Shown in pieces: positions 1 to 10,064 of a stretch of 64,000 nucleotides of DNA. A program made the translations under genes and the position numbers. Origin of the DNA: Cyclina sinensis (taxonomy: Eukaryota > Mollusca > Bivalvia > Venerida > Veneridae); the NCBI GenBank assembly GCA_012932295.1, contig JAAONU010000107.1, positions 62,001-126,000 of the forward strand. The letters are read 5' to 3'. The notes beneath the pieces were generated by a model. The model made no database searches, was not told the origin of the DNA, and saw only the letters and a list, made by a program, of their open reading frames with translations. Each line of letters begins with the position of its first letter. The first letter of the stretch is position 1.

Positions 1-625
1 AATTTACGTTCAATTTGTACAAGCATTCTATAAATTTTACACCTATCTATTATAATTATTCAAGTTCACAGCAGGGCATGTTTCCTGTATGCTTGGTCTT
101 ATTTGTTGCTGTATTTTACTACGATTCCAAATTCTGTATAACTGTTGTGCCCAAGTTGAAAACATTATGTTCACGCTGGGAACAATGAAAATGTTACTTT
201 ACAGAACATCTGTAAGTTGAACTAAACTGAAGTGAAATGATCCTTTTTTAAAAAAGGTAAAGAAAAATTGTATATATATAAAAACCCGAAGTCGACAAAA
301 GACACCAATAAATTTCGCTAAAATTTTCTATTCGAACAAATCCCTGTAGTCATTTATAGATGTTTTATAATTCTGAATTATCAAGGGTTTTATGTCAAGT
401 CGACAAAAGTACTTCAATACAGATAGATCTTTCCATTTTGCTGACAAAAATAAATTACAAAAAAATTCTAAATATGCTTCCGTACTTTACATTCAGTGAA
501 CGGTTCATTATTTTGCTCAGTTACTTCTTTTGAAACCTTTTTTACAAAAGCATGCATATCCATATTAAAATAACGCAGCAGTTATTTTCAACCTCTGTTT
601 GTTTAGTCCTTGGTTTTTTTTGCAG

Positions 626-751
626 TACTCGACAGTGATTGTACGACAGATAATGCAGACTCGGTTTGTACTGTAGATGGATCAGAATGTAAGAACAATG
701 CGTACAAGTGCAAGGCAGGTTTGAAAGAGGCTAATGCCATTTGAATGAAAA
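626..751 (+). pseudogene. Decayed cysteine-rich EGF/EB-like exon (copy 1)
   Basis: A 126 bp exon-like unit follows a pyrimidine stretch and 'tgcag' acceptor. It is nearly the same sequence as the exon at 2222-2347. Translated in the same phase it keeps SDCTTDNADSVCTVD but has three defects: one cysteine codon is now tyrosine (NNAYKCKAG), the last cysteine is a TGA stop at 742-744, and the donor GTAAGT has become GTCAGT. The cysteine spacing is that of small disulfide-bonded extracellular repeats (EGF or EB type). Such exons are usually phase-symmetric and multiply in tandem in large secreted or scavenger-type receptors. I infer a tandemly duplicated exon that has lost function. Confidence 0.6.
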
Positions 752-1310
752 GTCAGTATGCAGGTAAATGCGTTATGACAATAAATAACATACATCAGAC
801 GAGTAAATCTGTCATAGTTTAAATGACCTGTATCAGTTTAATGCTAGGATGTGCAAAAAATAAAACAAAATACAAAGCAGAAAGAATATTTTAGATATTG
901 TTTAGCTTCATAGTCAAGTCTTTGCTTCTTATACGACCTATTTTACATTGTAACAGAAACTAATTTTACTTACGTGTATCAGTACGCATTTACTAAATAA
1001 GACAAAGTATATAGTCCTATACGGCTATCTGTCAGAAATTTATATCTATATTAATCGATGGGATTGAGAAATTTAGCACTTTACACATATAATTAGTATA
1101 TGTTCTTATGCGTAATATGCTATTAAGTTTTAATCGTAATTCTGTTTTGTCTCTTCCTTTTTATTTTATTCTTATTAGATTCAAATTTTAATTTAAGTAC
1201 CTCGCATAATTTGAAATACCGTATGTGTTTTCTCTAACTGAAATATTTCATAATCATTATTCTGCCAGTTTACATATTTTTGAACTATTTACGTATTTTC
1301 AAGCATAGGT

Positions 1311-1790
1311 AACCCCCGCCGTAAAGCGGAAGGGGTGGGAGGTTTAGAAATGGCATTCGTCCCTCCGTCCGTCTGACTGTCTGTCGATCTGCATGTCCGT
1401 AACATTTTCGTTTCCTCTCCATATCTCATATACCATTGAACTGATTTTCTTGAAACTTGGGTCAAATGTTTAACTCATTGAGACGATGTGCAGAAGGCAT
1501 GGCCAACCGTCTGTTCCATCCGCTTTTTTGTCCGTAACAATTTTATTTTCGCTCTATATCATACTCCAGCCATGCCAATTCAAGGTGATGGTCACACTTA
1601 ATAGTCATTTGTTCCAGCTTTCATTTTGTTTCCGCTTGATATCACCTATACCTTTGAACCGACTTCTCGAAACTTTTGTCAAATGTATAACTCATTAAGC
1701 GGATGTGCAGGAGGCATGGCCAACCGTCTGTTCCATCCGCTTGTCTGTCCGTACAATTTTATTTTCGCTCTATATCAGCGACTTAGTCAG
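1311..1790 (+). repeat. Interspersed repeat with duplicated ~135 bp block
   Basis: It begins 'aacccccgccgtaaagcgg' and runs into 'gtccctccgtccgtctg', the start of a dispersed family seen again at 18411. Two diverged copies of one block lie at about 1428-1568 and 1648-1782, both with 'aggcatggccaaccgtctgt' and 'ttttattttcgctctatatca'. No coding potential was recognised. Confidence 0.6.
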
Positions 1791-2221
1791 TGACTAAACA
1801 AACAAAATTCGAACAAGGCGGTCCAAAGGACAGCTAAATCCCCCGCCGCCAGAGTTTAGTAAAGTTTAAAGTAGATTTAGAAGCATGGAATTGCAATTTG
1901 GTGGCATATTGGATTGTGAGAAATTGAATATTGTGATGACAATAAGGTAACGGAAATATTTCATGCATACACATCTGCGATCCTTTATCAAAAACTGAAA
2001 TTTCAACGTTATTTTTTACACCTAATAAAATAATGGCGCATGCACGTCCGATTGTCCCTGTAAAATGTAGTTATAACAGTAAAATTTTTGTGAAATAAAG
2101 ACTGAGTTCTTTAAGATTGGCTGTATTCACATTTATGGTAATTTACATAGGTTTGGACCATTCACGTATTTTCTAAAATTCATATTTTGTTTGTTAAGTC
2201 ACTGATTTGGTCTGTTTGCAG

Positions 2222-2347
2222 TACTCAACAGTGATTGTACGACAGATAATGCAGACTCGGTTTGTACTGTAGATGAATCAGAATGTAAGGACAATGCGTG
2301 CAAGTGCAAGGCAGGTTTCAAAGAGGCAAATGCCATTTGTACGAAAA
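2222..2347 (+). CDS. Cysteine-rich EGF/EB-like exon (copy 2, open)
   Basis: The acceptor 'gtctgtttgcag' precedes and the donor GTAAGT follows (2348 on). The 126 bp exon is symmetric: it starts with 2 nt of a codon, has 41 codons and ends with 1 nt, so it can be duplicated or skipped without a frame change. Cysteines follow C-x8-C-x6-C-x4-C-x-C-x10-C (CTTDNADSVC, then CKCKAGF, ending ICTK). This is typical of one disulfide-bonded extracellular module. No signal peptide or neighbouring exon was found downstream in 2348-2980, so the parent gene is unknown. Copy 1 is about 1.6 kb upstream and broken. I cannot tell whether this exon is still used. The EGF versus EB assignment is inference from cysteine spacing. 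Confidence 0.55.
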
Positions 2348-2987
2348 GTAAGTATGCAGCTTCAAAACATACAGATTAAGAAACCCTTACCAGTTAAATA
2401 TAAGCAGATACCTTTATTTTTGGACCCGATAATCGACAGAGTCAGAAATGAAAATATAAAAGACAAAGTTCTCACTGATCAACTCCATCAGAAAGTATAA
2501 GACAGATGTATTTGTTTAATGTTTGCGCAACAAAATTCAACTACTCTTTTGTTAACATTTTTACAAAATACAGAGATATATTTAATTACCAAAAGCCTTT
2601 CTTTTTTCATGATTTTACTTAAAATTCAATAACAACGCTTTATAACCCTCAAAGACTAAATGTCGAAAATTCTTGTAAATAGCAAGCTTCTTATCTTTCG
2701 GGAAGATTAATCACCATTTAAAAAGTGCAAAAATTATCGAATATTATTTTGTGATAACGCCTTGCATAACATTCAGAGGCAAATTCAGAACACCTGAATC
2801 TTTTTCCGAAATGCACTTCTGGTTTTAACGTGTCGGTTCCATTTTTATGAAAAGTTGTTTTATCCATACCAGAAAGTAACTGAATTGATGTTACGGATGT
2901 TTAAGGCATTTGGCAACTTCTAAATCCAGGAGTTACTTTTTATACCACCGATCTTACCTTGTAACAAAATCTTATTTTACTTCAGTA

Positions 2988-3831
2988 TGTTGTTACGGTC
3001 CAAACCAAATGTGTAACAGAAAGAATAACCAGTAACAAACTTTTAAACAATAAAAAAAATATTCTTAAAACAAATTACTAAATTATCAAAGTACACTTAC
3101 ACAAAGTCACAAAGAAAATGTTTTCAAAGTACCTGGATTTAGTGCAGTCCTAAATAAATTAATAATCTTGTCTGATCCTGATAAGAGTTAAATGTCTAAA
3201 TCATTGTTGAAGTATTTTTCACAAATGTCCAAAATAACTTTTAGTAGAATAATCCCACAAATTGTTGAAAAGTTGAATTAATTCCTCACGAAGAATAATG
3301 AAAAATAATTCCAAATATTCTGATAATAGTTAACTGTTACTGATGAAAATTTAACTCGATATTTTAATGACCAAAGATTACCTAAAGATATCGTTTGAAG
3401 AAATTATCAGATTTTTAAACACATGAAGAAAATACCAGAACAAATATAATCTAGAACATTGTTCATTATTCAAAAGACACCTTCAATGTTCTAAATATAG
3501 CCACAATGAGAAGTTAATAGCATTTTGTAGCACTTTCAAAACACAGGTACAACAATAACTAGGTTATTGATTTGTTCTAAAAATAGTACTGTTCTTACGA
3601 ACATGGAAGTCCGTAACAGTAAGATGCAATGCAGAACCCAGAGCAGGATTCGAACTCCGATCTCCCTCGTGACACGCCAACACTCTAACCACTGAGCCAA
3701 AGAATCGATTTCCTGACGCAGTTCTCTGAGATTGTATTTATACAATTATAGGAAGGTGTGCACTAGACAGTAACACTGTAAACTTGCTATCATCAGATAG
3801 TTATAGAGAATTTTTATACATGTACATAACT
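2988..3831 (-). repeat. Candidate 3' LTR of the decayed Gypsy element
   Basis: Just above it, on the minus strand, lies a purine-rich tract (GAAGAGGGGAAAAG, about 3832-3846), as expected of a polypurine tract downstream of Gypsy pol. The block would start with TG and end near 'gtaaca' at 2988. No second LTR copy was found, so the limits are tentative. A tRNA-like segment lies inside it. Confidence 0.3.
3634..3704 (-). repeat. tRNA-derived SINE head or tRNA pseudogene
   Basis: The minus strand has a good A box (TGGCTCAGTGGTTAGAG) and B box (GAGTTCGAATCC) 30-40 nt apart, as in tRNAs. The acceptor ends do not pair well, so this is a tRNA-derived repeat rather than a functional tRNA. Confidence 0.55.
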
Positions 3832-4079
3832 TTTCCCCTCTTCAAAGAAAGAAATATGAATGAAATTGATATTTCTTTAACACAAAATTTACATTTACAA
3901 TGATATCAACGAGAAATGTTAAACAAACAAATATGTATATTAATTCATTAACAAGTATCAAAGTTTAAAAAAACAAATAGTAATTTCCTGATGTTTGTAC
4001 ACATTATTAAACATACATGAATAAATAAAGAAGAGTGCATCACAATCAAATATCTTTACCCTTATTATGTCTTATTTCA

Positions 4080-5219
4080 AGGTTGTATTCTTGTAGAAAC
4101 AAACTCCACCTCAATTACCTTTTACTTTTGTTTTTAAGTTTATGTAAGAAAGTGAGGGGATTTTGATCACGAAGACAACAATAGACAACTGTGAGCATGT
4201 AAGTTAACTTCAAAATGCTGAAAAGCAAAAATAAGAGCAACATACTATTTCTTTATAGTAGAGTAGTCTTTCTGATGTGCATTAAACTTATAAGAAAAGT
4301 AACATACAGGATGATCTACTCGATTGTTTTCTTCTTGTAATACACTTCTTGAACCAACGTCAGTAGCATCTACAGCTAGCTTAATTATTTTTTGTTAAAA
4401 GAGAACTGGTGCTCCCTTAAGGATGGCTTTAAGTTTTTCAAATGCAACTTGACACTGATTCTTCAAAATAAATTTATTTATTTTCTTAAGTAAATTTGTT
4501 AAAGGTTTTGCAAGAACTGAAAAGTTATTGCAAAAAATTCAATAATACCCAGTCATACCAAGAAATTGCGTCAGTTGTCTTTCACAAGTAGGCACAGGAA
4601 ATTCAGAGATAGCTTTGACTTTGGCTTCTATTGGTTTAATTTGACCATGTCCCACAACATGACCTAAATGTAAAAGTTGCATGACAAAATTCACTTTTTG
4701 CAAGACTAACGGTTAACTTGGCAGAGGTTAATCGATCGAAGAAAGATCTGATAATCTAAAGATGTTCAATCCATTATAACATCATCAATGTACGCGTCAC
4801 TTCTATGAAGACCCGAGATTACGTGGTTGACAAGCCGCTGAAATGTCGCTGACGATTTTCATTCCGAATTGCATAACTTTATATTGATATAAACCATCTG
4901 GTGTTAGAAAGGCTGAGATCTCCTTAACTTTGTCAGTACGTGGAACTTGCCAAAAAACCTTTAATAAGACCAAACATTTTTAAAATTTTGCTTCGGCAAT
5001 TTTGTCGATACAGTCATCAATTCTTGGTATTGGAAATGAATCAGTTTTAGTTAAAAAGTTAATTTTTCGATAATCTATACACATTTGATATGTTCCGTTT
5101 GATTTTGGTACAAGATTACATGGAGAGCTGTAATTACTTTGGCTTGGTTCAATAAAGTCATTGTCCAACAAATATATACAAACTTCTTCTTTTAGATATT
5201 GTTGTTTTATAGGATTCAT
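4080..5219 (-). pseudogene. Gypsy pol (reverse transcriptase) remnant
   Basis: The minus-strand translation gives Gypsy-type RT pieces in order. N-terminal RT (FIEPSQSNYSSPC, CIDYRKIN, FPIPRIDDCIDKI) lies at 4980-5219. Then come LLKGFWQVP and DGLYQYKVM near 4860-4970, YIDDVI (the catalytic YxDD variant) near 4760-4795, and the post-RT FLGMTGYY segment near 4545-4680. The pieces need several frame changes and contain stops. A TGA separates this segment from the upstream gag/linker segment at about 5220. Protease was not seen and is probably deleted. It is a dead copy on the same strand as the gag remnants at 5220-6880 and the putative LTR below 3832. Confidence 0.8.
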
Positions 5220-5524
5220 TCAGTAAGGGTGTTGATTTATTGGTTCAAATTTATCAAGATTATTCAATGTTTCAAATGAACAATGTTTTTGTGGAACAGA
5301 GCTAAAGTGTGAAGGTGTGGATTTCCCTTTGTTCATAAGTGATACTTTGTGAGTTAAAGAATAATCACCAGCTAAACAAGCAGCATTATTTAAAGTTTCT
5401 ACTTGTTTTTCATCTAAGAAAAATTTAATATCAGGCGGAATACAACGTTTATACTCTTCAACTAACGTAAGCTGTCTAAGACTTTCATGATTTTTATTAA
5501 TTTTCTTAGACAAACACTATCAAA
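5220..5524 (-). pseudogene. Gypsy gag remnant, 3' part (below the mariner)
   Basis: A 97-codon minus-strand open frame reads like the second half of a Gypsy-family gag with SCAN-like helices (SLRQLTLVEEYKRCIPPDI, then ETLNNAACLAGDYSLTHK). It is followed abruptly by the pre-RT linker (NLDKFEPINQHPY, stop). The jump from gag into the RT linker implies that gag end, protease and spacer were deleted. The segment continues 6546-6889 once the mariner at 5527-6543 and one TA are removed: the frame runs ...VKEQL into FDSVCL.... The SCAN-like description is inference from the family. Confidence 0.7.
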
Positions 5525-5526
5525 TA

Positions 5527-6543
5527 CGAGGCGTGTTCAAATATGAATGCATCTAGAACGTTATATTGTTCAATATTGCGAAAAACACGAGAGAATGAAG
5601 GTTATCGGGTAGATATACATGTTAGCTTTACATTGATACCACGTTCATTAAAATCCGTTCACTTTAGCTTTGTTTATAGCTCGCTATACATTTTCTACTC
5701 GTATACTCTAATACAAAAATGGTTGGTAGAAGATCAGAGTATGCCAATGACATACGGTCTTATATTTAGAATCGTTGTCTCCTTGGCATAGGGTGTAAAG
5801 ACATTTTTGATGAAATCTGTTCTGTATATGGACAAAATGTAATGTCTTTTTCATCAGTTATTCGTTGGTTTAATAAATTCAAATGTGGGATAATTTCGAC
5901 TGAAGATGTACCCCATGCCCTTCGTCCTAAAACAGCAACGTCTGTCAAGATGGTTGCTAAAGTGAAAGAAATAGTTAATACCGATGCAAGATCCATCACT
6001 AGGCAAATAGCTTGTATCGTTGGCATCCCATTAGGAGCAGCTCATACAATTCTCAAACATGATTTGAAAATGAGAAGGATCTGTGCTAGATGGATGCCCC
6101 ATTTGCTGACAGACGAGTAGAAAAAGGCTCGCGTGCAATGCGCTATGTTGTTGCTTAAACAGTATCCAAATTACAAAGCACGGTCTTTGGCAAATGTCGT
6201 CACCGGTGACGAAACATGGGTTCATTTTTATGAGCCAAAACGAAAACACCAAAACAAAGTTTGGGCTACAAAGTCTGGCAAAAGATTATGCATTGCAAAA
6301 AGGACCATCAGTATCTGTTAATGCGAAATTTAACAAGACAAAAGTTCTTCGAAAACTAAACAAATACTTTCGAAAACGAAGACCCGCAACAGGTTTGGAA
6401 CAACAAAAAATGGAACCGGAGACTGAAACTTTGTATATTTGTTGGAGGTGAATACTTTGCGGGAACAAAACAAAACATTCAGTGAAACATACGAAGAATC
6501 AAGTTTTTCGTGCTTAGATGCATTTATATTTGAACACTCCTCG
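5527..6543 (+). mobile_element. Mariner (Tc1/mariner), internally deleted, nested in Gypsy gag
   Basis: The terminal inverted repeats are CGAGGCGTGTTCAAATATGA at the left and, reverse-complemented, CGAGGAGTGTTCAAATATAA at the right, extending through 'atgcatct'. TA lies on both sides (5525-5526 and 6544-6545), the expected mariner target duplication. Length is 1017 bp against the usual ~1.3 kb, explained by loss of the transposase middle. The surrounding gag reading frame continues across the site, so the insertion is clean. Confidence 0.92.
5719..6466 (+). pseudogene. Mariner transposase, catalytic core deleted
   Basis: The ATG at 5719 starts MVGRRSEYANDIRSYI, then an in-frame TAG. The frame continues through the helix-turn-helix region (SSVIRWFNKFKCG; SITRQIACIVGIP) to a second stop at 6118-6120. 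After that come VTGDETWVHFYEPKRK (first catalytic Asp) and VWATK. A frameshift near 6300 leads to KYFRKRRPATGL, which jumps directly into a C-terminal WNRRLKLC...GGEYFAG piece. The block that should carry the second and third catalytic Asp (HDNAPAH and SPDLAP regions) is missing. Two stops, a frameshift and the deletion make it inactive, though a related transposase could still move its ends. Confidence 0.88.
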
Positions 6544-6545
6544 TA

Positions 6546-6889
6546 ACTGTTCTTTTACCCAAGCAAATTCAACATGGGTTTGACCTATTCCTTTTTTAGT
6601 ACTACGAAATTTCTGCCTGTAAGCCTCAGGAACTAATTCATAATCTTTAAGAATTAACTCTTTAACACTGTCATAATCAGAAATTGTTCAACAGAAAGTT
6701 GTGTATAAATTTCATAGGCTTACCAATTAAGACACTTTGTAAAAGTAAAGTCCAGTGCTGCTTTGGCCAATTTAAATTTCCGGCAACTTTTTTTCAAAAT
6801 GAAGGAAATAATTGTCTACTTCTTTTTCTTGGAAAGGTGGAACAAGCATAAAAGATTTACGACGACAGTTATGCCACTGAACATAAATA
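6546..6889 (-). pseudogene. Gypsy gag remnant, 5' part (above the mariner)
   Basis: Minus-strand translation from about 6889 gives VQWHNCRRKSFMLVPPFQEK, then EVDNYFLHFEKVAGNLNWPK, WTLLLQSVLIGKA, SVEQ, LVPEAYRQKFRSTKK and FAWVKEQL. This is a Gypsy gag matrix/capsid-like segment. One frame break lies near 6690. Its last codons join the 5220-5524 segment across the mariner site. About 40 bp of its 5' end (6848-6889) lie inside the left arm of the large inverted repeat. Confidence 0.7.
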
Positions 6890-7180
6890 AACTGAAAAAA
6901 TATGTTTAATTCAAACCGAAGTAGATATTTTTAGTCTTTTTTAATTTCTTGCCTGACTTCTCCTCGTTTTTTTTCGGAGTTGAGTTTATCAAAACAAATT
7001 GCATTTTAGACAAAAAAGAAATCTTTAAGCAATTTTCAATTAAGATAAGTGCAACATCAAATTGTTTAAAATAAAACAAAGGGTTGAACAAAACAAATTA
7101 AAGTTATAACACATCTTGTCTGATTTGCATAGCCTCCTCTCAATAATGAACCATTCGATCTGTTATGTGTGCAAAAGAAT

Positions 7181-7181
7181 A

Positions 7182-7220
<39 letters not shown>
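7181..7220 (+). repeat. (AAT)n microsatellite
   Basis: About a dozen uninterrupted AAT units. The mirror copy at 13258-13302 has about two more, a normal slippage difference between copies. Confidence 0.9.
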
Positions 7221-7225
<5 letters not shown>

Positions 7226-7370
7226 CAATTAAACAAAGGAACAAAACCAACAAACAAAACCAAAAAATCGATTTTTTGCAATATTTATCACAATTACGTA
7301 TTGTGGCCAGATGCGAAAGCTGGTCAACTTCACGTCTTTTAACTAAGTGCCAGTATCATTAATGTTAGAA

Positions 7371-7424
7371 ATCACCATTATGAGACGATGTGCAGCGTTT
7401 TGCACATCGTGTCATAGTGGTGAT
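7371..7424. repeat. 54 bp imperfect palindrome (hairpin)
   Basis: ATCACCATTATGAGACGATG... folds back on ...CATCGTGTCATAGTGGTGAT around 'cgtttt'. A third half-copy ('cacatcgtctcataatggtg') lies near 7556-7577. The mirror copy is at 13054-13107. The stem core 'gagacgatgtgcag' also occurs at 1479-1492 in the first repeat. Confidence 0.8.
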
Positions 7425-7939
7425 CATTTGTGAAAAGTAATTAAAAAACTTTTTGTAAGCCAAGTTAGTAAGTTATAAAGCAGACTTGAAATGTGGATAT
7501 TTGACCTTTAACTTTGTCCTTGTCCTTGTGGGTAGCAACCCAATTATTGCGCTCTGCACATCGTCTCATAATGGTGATCACTTGTGCCAAGTTATTTAAA
7601 AATAATTTCAGCAGTTTATAAGTTATGGAGCGAACACGAAATGTAGACTTTTATACCCGCTATAATACCCGCTTTTACAGAACACATTTAGAGCGAAGCC
7701 TTATTAATTTGGCGTTGATCGGTTGACCCATTTTAAAGACATTTCTTTTATTATTGTCAAACCGTTACGCCTAATTTTAACTGTCATTTTTTGTGCACAG
7801 AAAATTAAGCAACAACACTGCCGGGGGTTTTAGTCGATTTTTTTCTGTTAAAATATAAATTCATCATCGATTTCCTCTGAAAATCGAAAGAACATATATT
7901 TAATATTCTAGAAAAACAAGAAACGTTTGTAAAACATAC

Positions 7940-8812
7940 ATGCCCCCAGCAGCACCTAATTGCTTGTGGTTGGGCCAAAACGTTCTCTAGTTATTGATCG
8001 GAAACCGTTTTTAGGATGAAAGTCTCTGTGATCTTGACCTTTGACCTAATGACCTCAAAGTCAATAGGGGTCATCTAATGATGATGACCAACCAGCATAC
8101 CAAGTTTGGTGAACCTAGGTCAAAGCGTTCTTCTGTTATTGATCAGAAACCGTTTTTAGGGTGAAGGTTCCTGTGAGCCTGACCTTTCACCTAATGACCT
8201 CAAAATTAATAGGGGGGTCATCTACTTGTGATGACCAACCAGCATACCAAGTTTGGTGAACCTAGGTCAAAGCGTTCTTTAGTTATTGATCGGAAACCGT
8301 TTTTAGGATGAAAGTCTCTGTGATCTTGACGTTTGACCTAATGATCTCAAAGTCAATAGGGGTCATCTACTGGTGATGACCAACCAGCATACCAAGTTTG
8401 GTGAACCTAGGTCAAAGTGTTCTCTAGTAATTGATCGGAAACCGTTTTAAGGATGAAGGTCCCTGTGAGCTTGACCTTTGCCCTAATGACCTCAAAATCA
8501 ATAGGGCTTCATTTACTTGTGATGACCAACCAGCATAGCAAGTTTGGTGAACCTAGGTCAAAGCGTTCTTTAGTTATTGATCGGAAACCGTTTTTTGGAT
8601 GAAGGTCCCTGTGAGCTTGACCTTTAACCTAATGACCTCAAAATCAATAAAGGTCATTTACTGGTGATGACCAACCAGCATACCAAGTTTGGTGAACTTA
8701 GGTCAAAGCGTTCTCTAGTTATTGATCGGAAACGAAGTGTCTACCGACGGACCGACCGACCGACATTTGCAAAACTAAATGCCCCCATATCTTCGATGGG
8801 GGGCATAAAAAT
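7940..8812 (+). repeat. Tandem array, ~148 bp units, with terminal hairpin
   Basis: About five to six units, each with 'ttattgatcggaaaccgttt', 'tgacctcaaa.tcaatag' and 'gatgaccaaccagcatacc'. The array opens at 'atgcccccagcagc' and closes with 'ccgacggaccgaccgaccga' and a 'cccccat..cttcg..atgggggg' hairpin. It is a widespread type of bivalve repeat (established in general terms). The mirror array is 11670-12540. Confidence 0.85.
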
Positions 8813-9179
8813 TCATTAAAACCTGTATTTGCCATTTATTTTACAGTTGCATTGCGAACCCTTTCCTTGGCGATATGTCGCATGACGTTACCATAAAAGT
8901 AACCATGCCGTGAAAACTGGTAGGAAAATCACGATGTCTTACCGGTAATGATGCAGTTCACTTATACGAAATGTATTTCGATATCGATGTATTTAATTAA
9001 AAGTTAATAAAATATACCCGTAAAAACGACAGATATCCGGATGCCTGTATTACACTGTAGCTAATGTTTACCTATGCACCGTTTACCTTTGCATCAAATT
9101 TGGTACCTTATATTGTTCATTGAAAAATGATATTTCTGGAACTGTTCTAAAAGTTAATGTTGGTCATTTCTCCTAAAGT

Positions 9180-9564
9180 ATGCTAGTATGCGCCCAAGGA
9201 CTTTTAATTGGGTATTTTCCGTACATAAAAATGCAACTTGTGTTTGGACGTGGAAAAAAGAAATCGCAGGTCAAAAATGTTCACGATGTCTCTTCGACAA
9301 GTCTGATTAGTTGGACTAATTCAGAGCGTAGCTTTGTCACAGTTTCGCAGAAAATTTCTGACCGAGTTGTTTGCATTGAGAGAAAATCGTTGCACAAGAG
9401 CTCTTGTCACTGTTCCAATGAAATTCAAAATAGGTTATTTAGGAGATGTACCTCTCAGACAACAAGGCTGTCTTTGTTGCAGTGTAATCGTTCTCTGGTA
9501 TAATCGTATTAAATCAATTTGTATATACAAAATGTTACTCTTACTTTTGCTTGTTCTGAAATAA
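9180..9564 (+). other. Two overlapping unrecognised ORFs, mirrored in both arms
   Basis: A 107-codon ORF (9180-9503) overlaps a 76-codon ORF in another frame (9334-9564). Identical translations occur on the minus strand at 10971-11294 and 10910-11140. The identity follows from the inverted repeat and is not evidence of protein selection. No domain was recognised. Confidence 0.2.
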
Positions 9565-9955
9565 CTTTCCTCTGTCATGAGATTCACTTTAAGCTTACAA
9601 CTTACATGTCAATATCACTCTCGGGTAACTGTTTAGCGCTAAGTCGGCAGTGTTAAACATTTACTCGAGCCAGATATTCCCGCCTCTACCGGCAACCAGT
9701 GTAAGATTCTTATAATATGTTTAATGCATGCATGTGACACAATGTCATTAGAATAATTGACTTTACAATAGTTTAGACTCTGTAGACATGTTTACTTGCT
9801 TTAATGACGTTCACTGGCTCGTATTTATGAAATACTTATTTTTTTTATATACAATAACCAATAAATAATAACCAGTAAATAAATAACGCTTGAGTAACTG
9901 ACATCGATTTTCAATTGATAAATAAAAAAAAATATACTGATGAATATTAACACAC

Positions 9956-10064
9956 TTCTTGCATAATCCATCAGATGCTATGTATCCGGTATTACAATTA
10001 CACGTTGTGTCGCAGTTTGCATTCAAAACACAATCAATAACTGCATTGCATGTTTCTCCCTCTC
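9956..10064 (-). CDS. Cysteine-rich EGF/EB-like exon in the palindrome spacer
   Basis: On the minus strand an 'aag' acceptor-like site is followed by an open exon reading GETCNAVIDCVLNANC, then DTTCNCNTGYIASDGLCKK, and a GTGTGT donor-like site. The spacing C-x4-C-x5-C-x3-C-x-C-x10-C resembles the exons at 626 and 2222. It lies in the 587 bp single-copy spacer (9945-10531) between the inverted arms. The acceptor is weak and the inferred phases (1 in, 2 out) are asymmetric, so the exact edges are uncertain. It may be a remnant of the same multi-module extracellular gene, in opposite orientation to the other two exons. Confidence 0.45.

Larger units (their letters stand above)
6848..9944 (+). 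repeat. Left arm of a ~3.1 kb inverted repeat
   Basis: The whole block is the reverse complement of 10532-13636 with few differences. It includes a 61-codon ORF (6906-7091 minus), an (aat)n tract, hairpin modules, a tandem-repeat block and two overlapping ORFs (9180-9503, 9334-9564) that all have mirror copies. The outer edge falls in the Gypsy gag at 6848; the inner edge is at 'actgatgaa', about 9944. Confidence 0.95.

Noticed and set aside
3634..3704. Functional tRNA genes here and at 46874, 62371 and 62814
   Set aside because: A and B boxes are good but stems are mismatched and SINE-like bodies follow; called tRNA-derived repeats.
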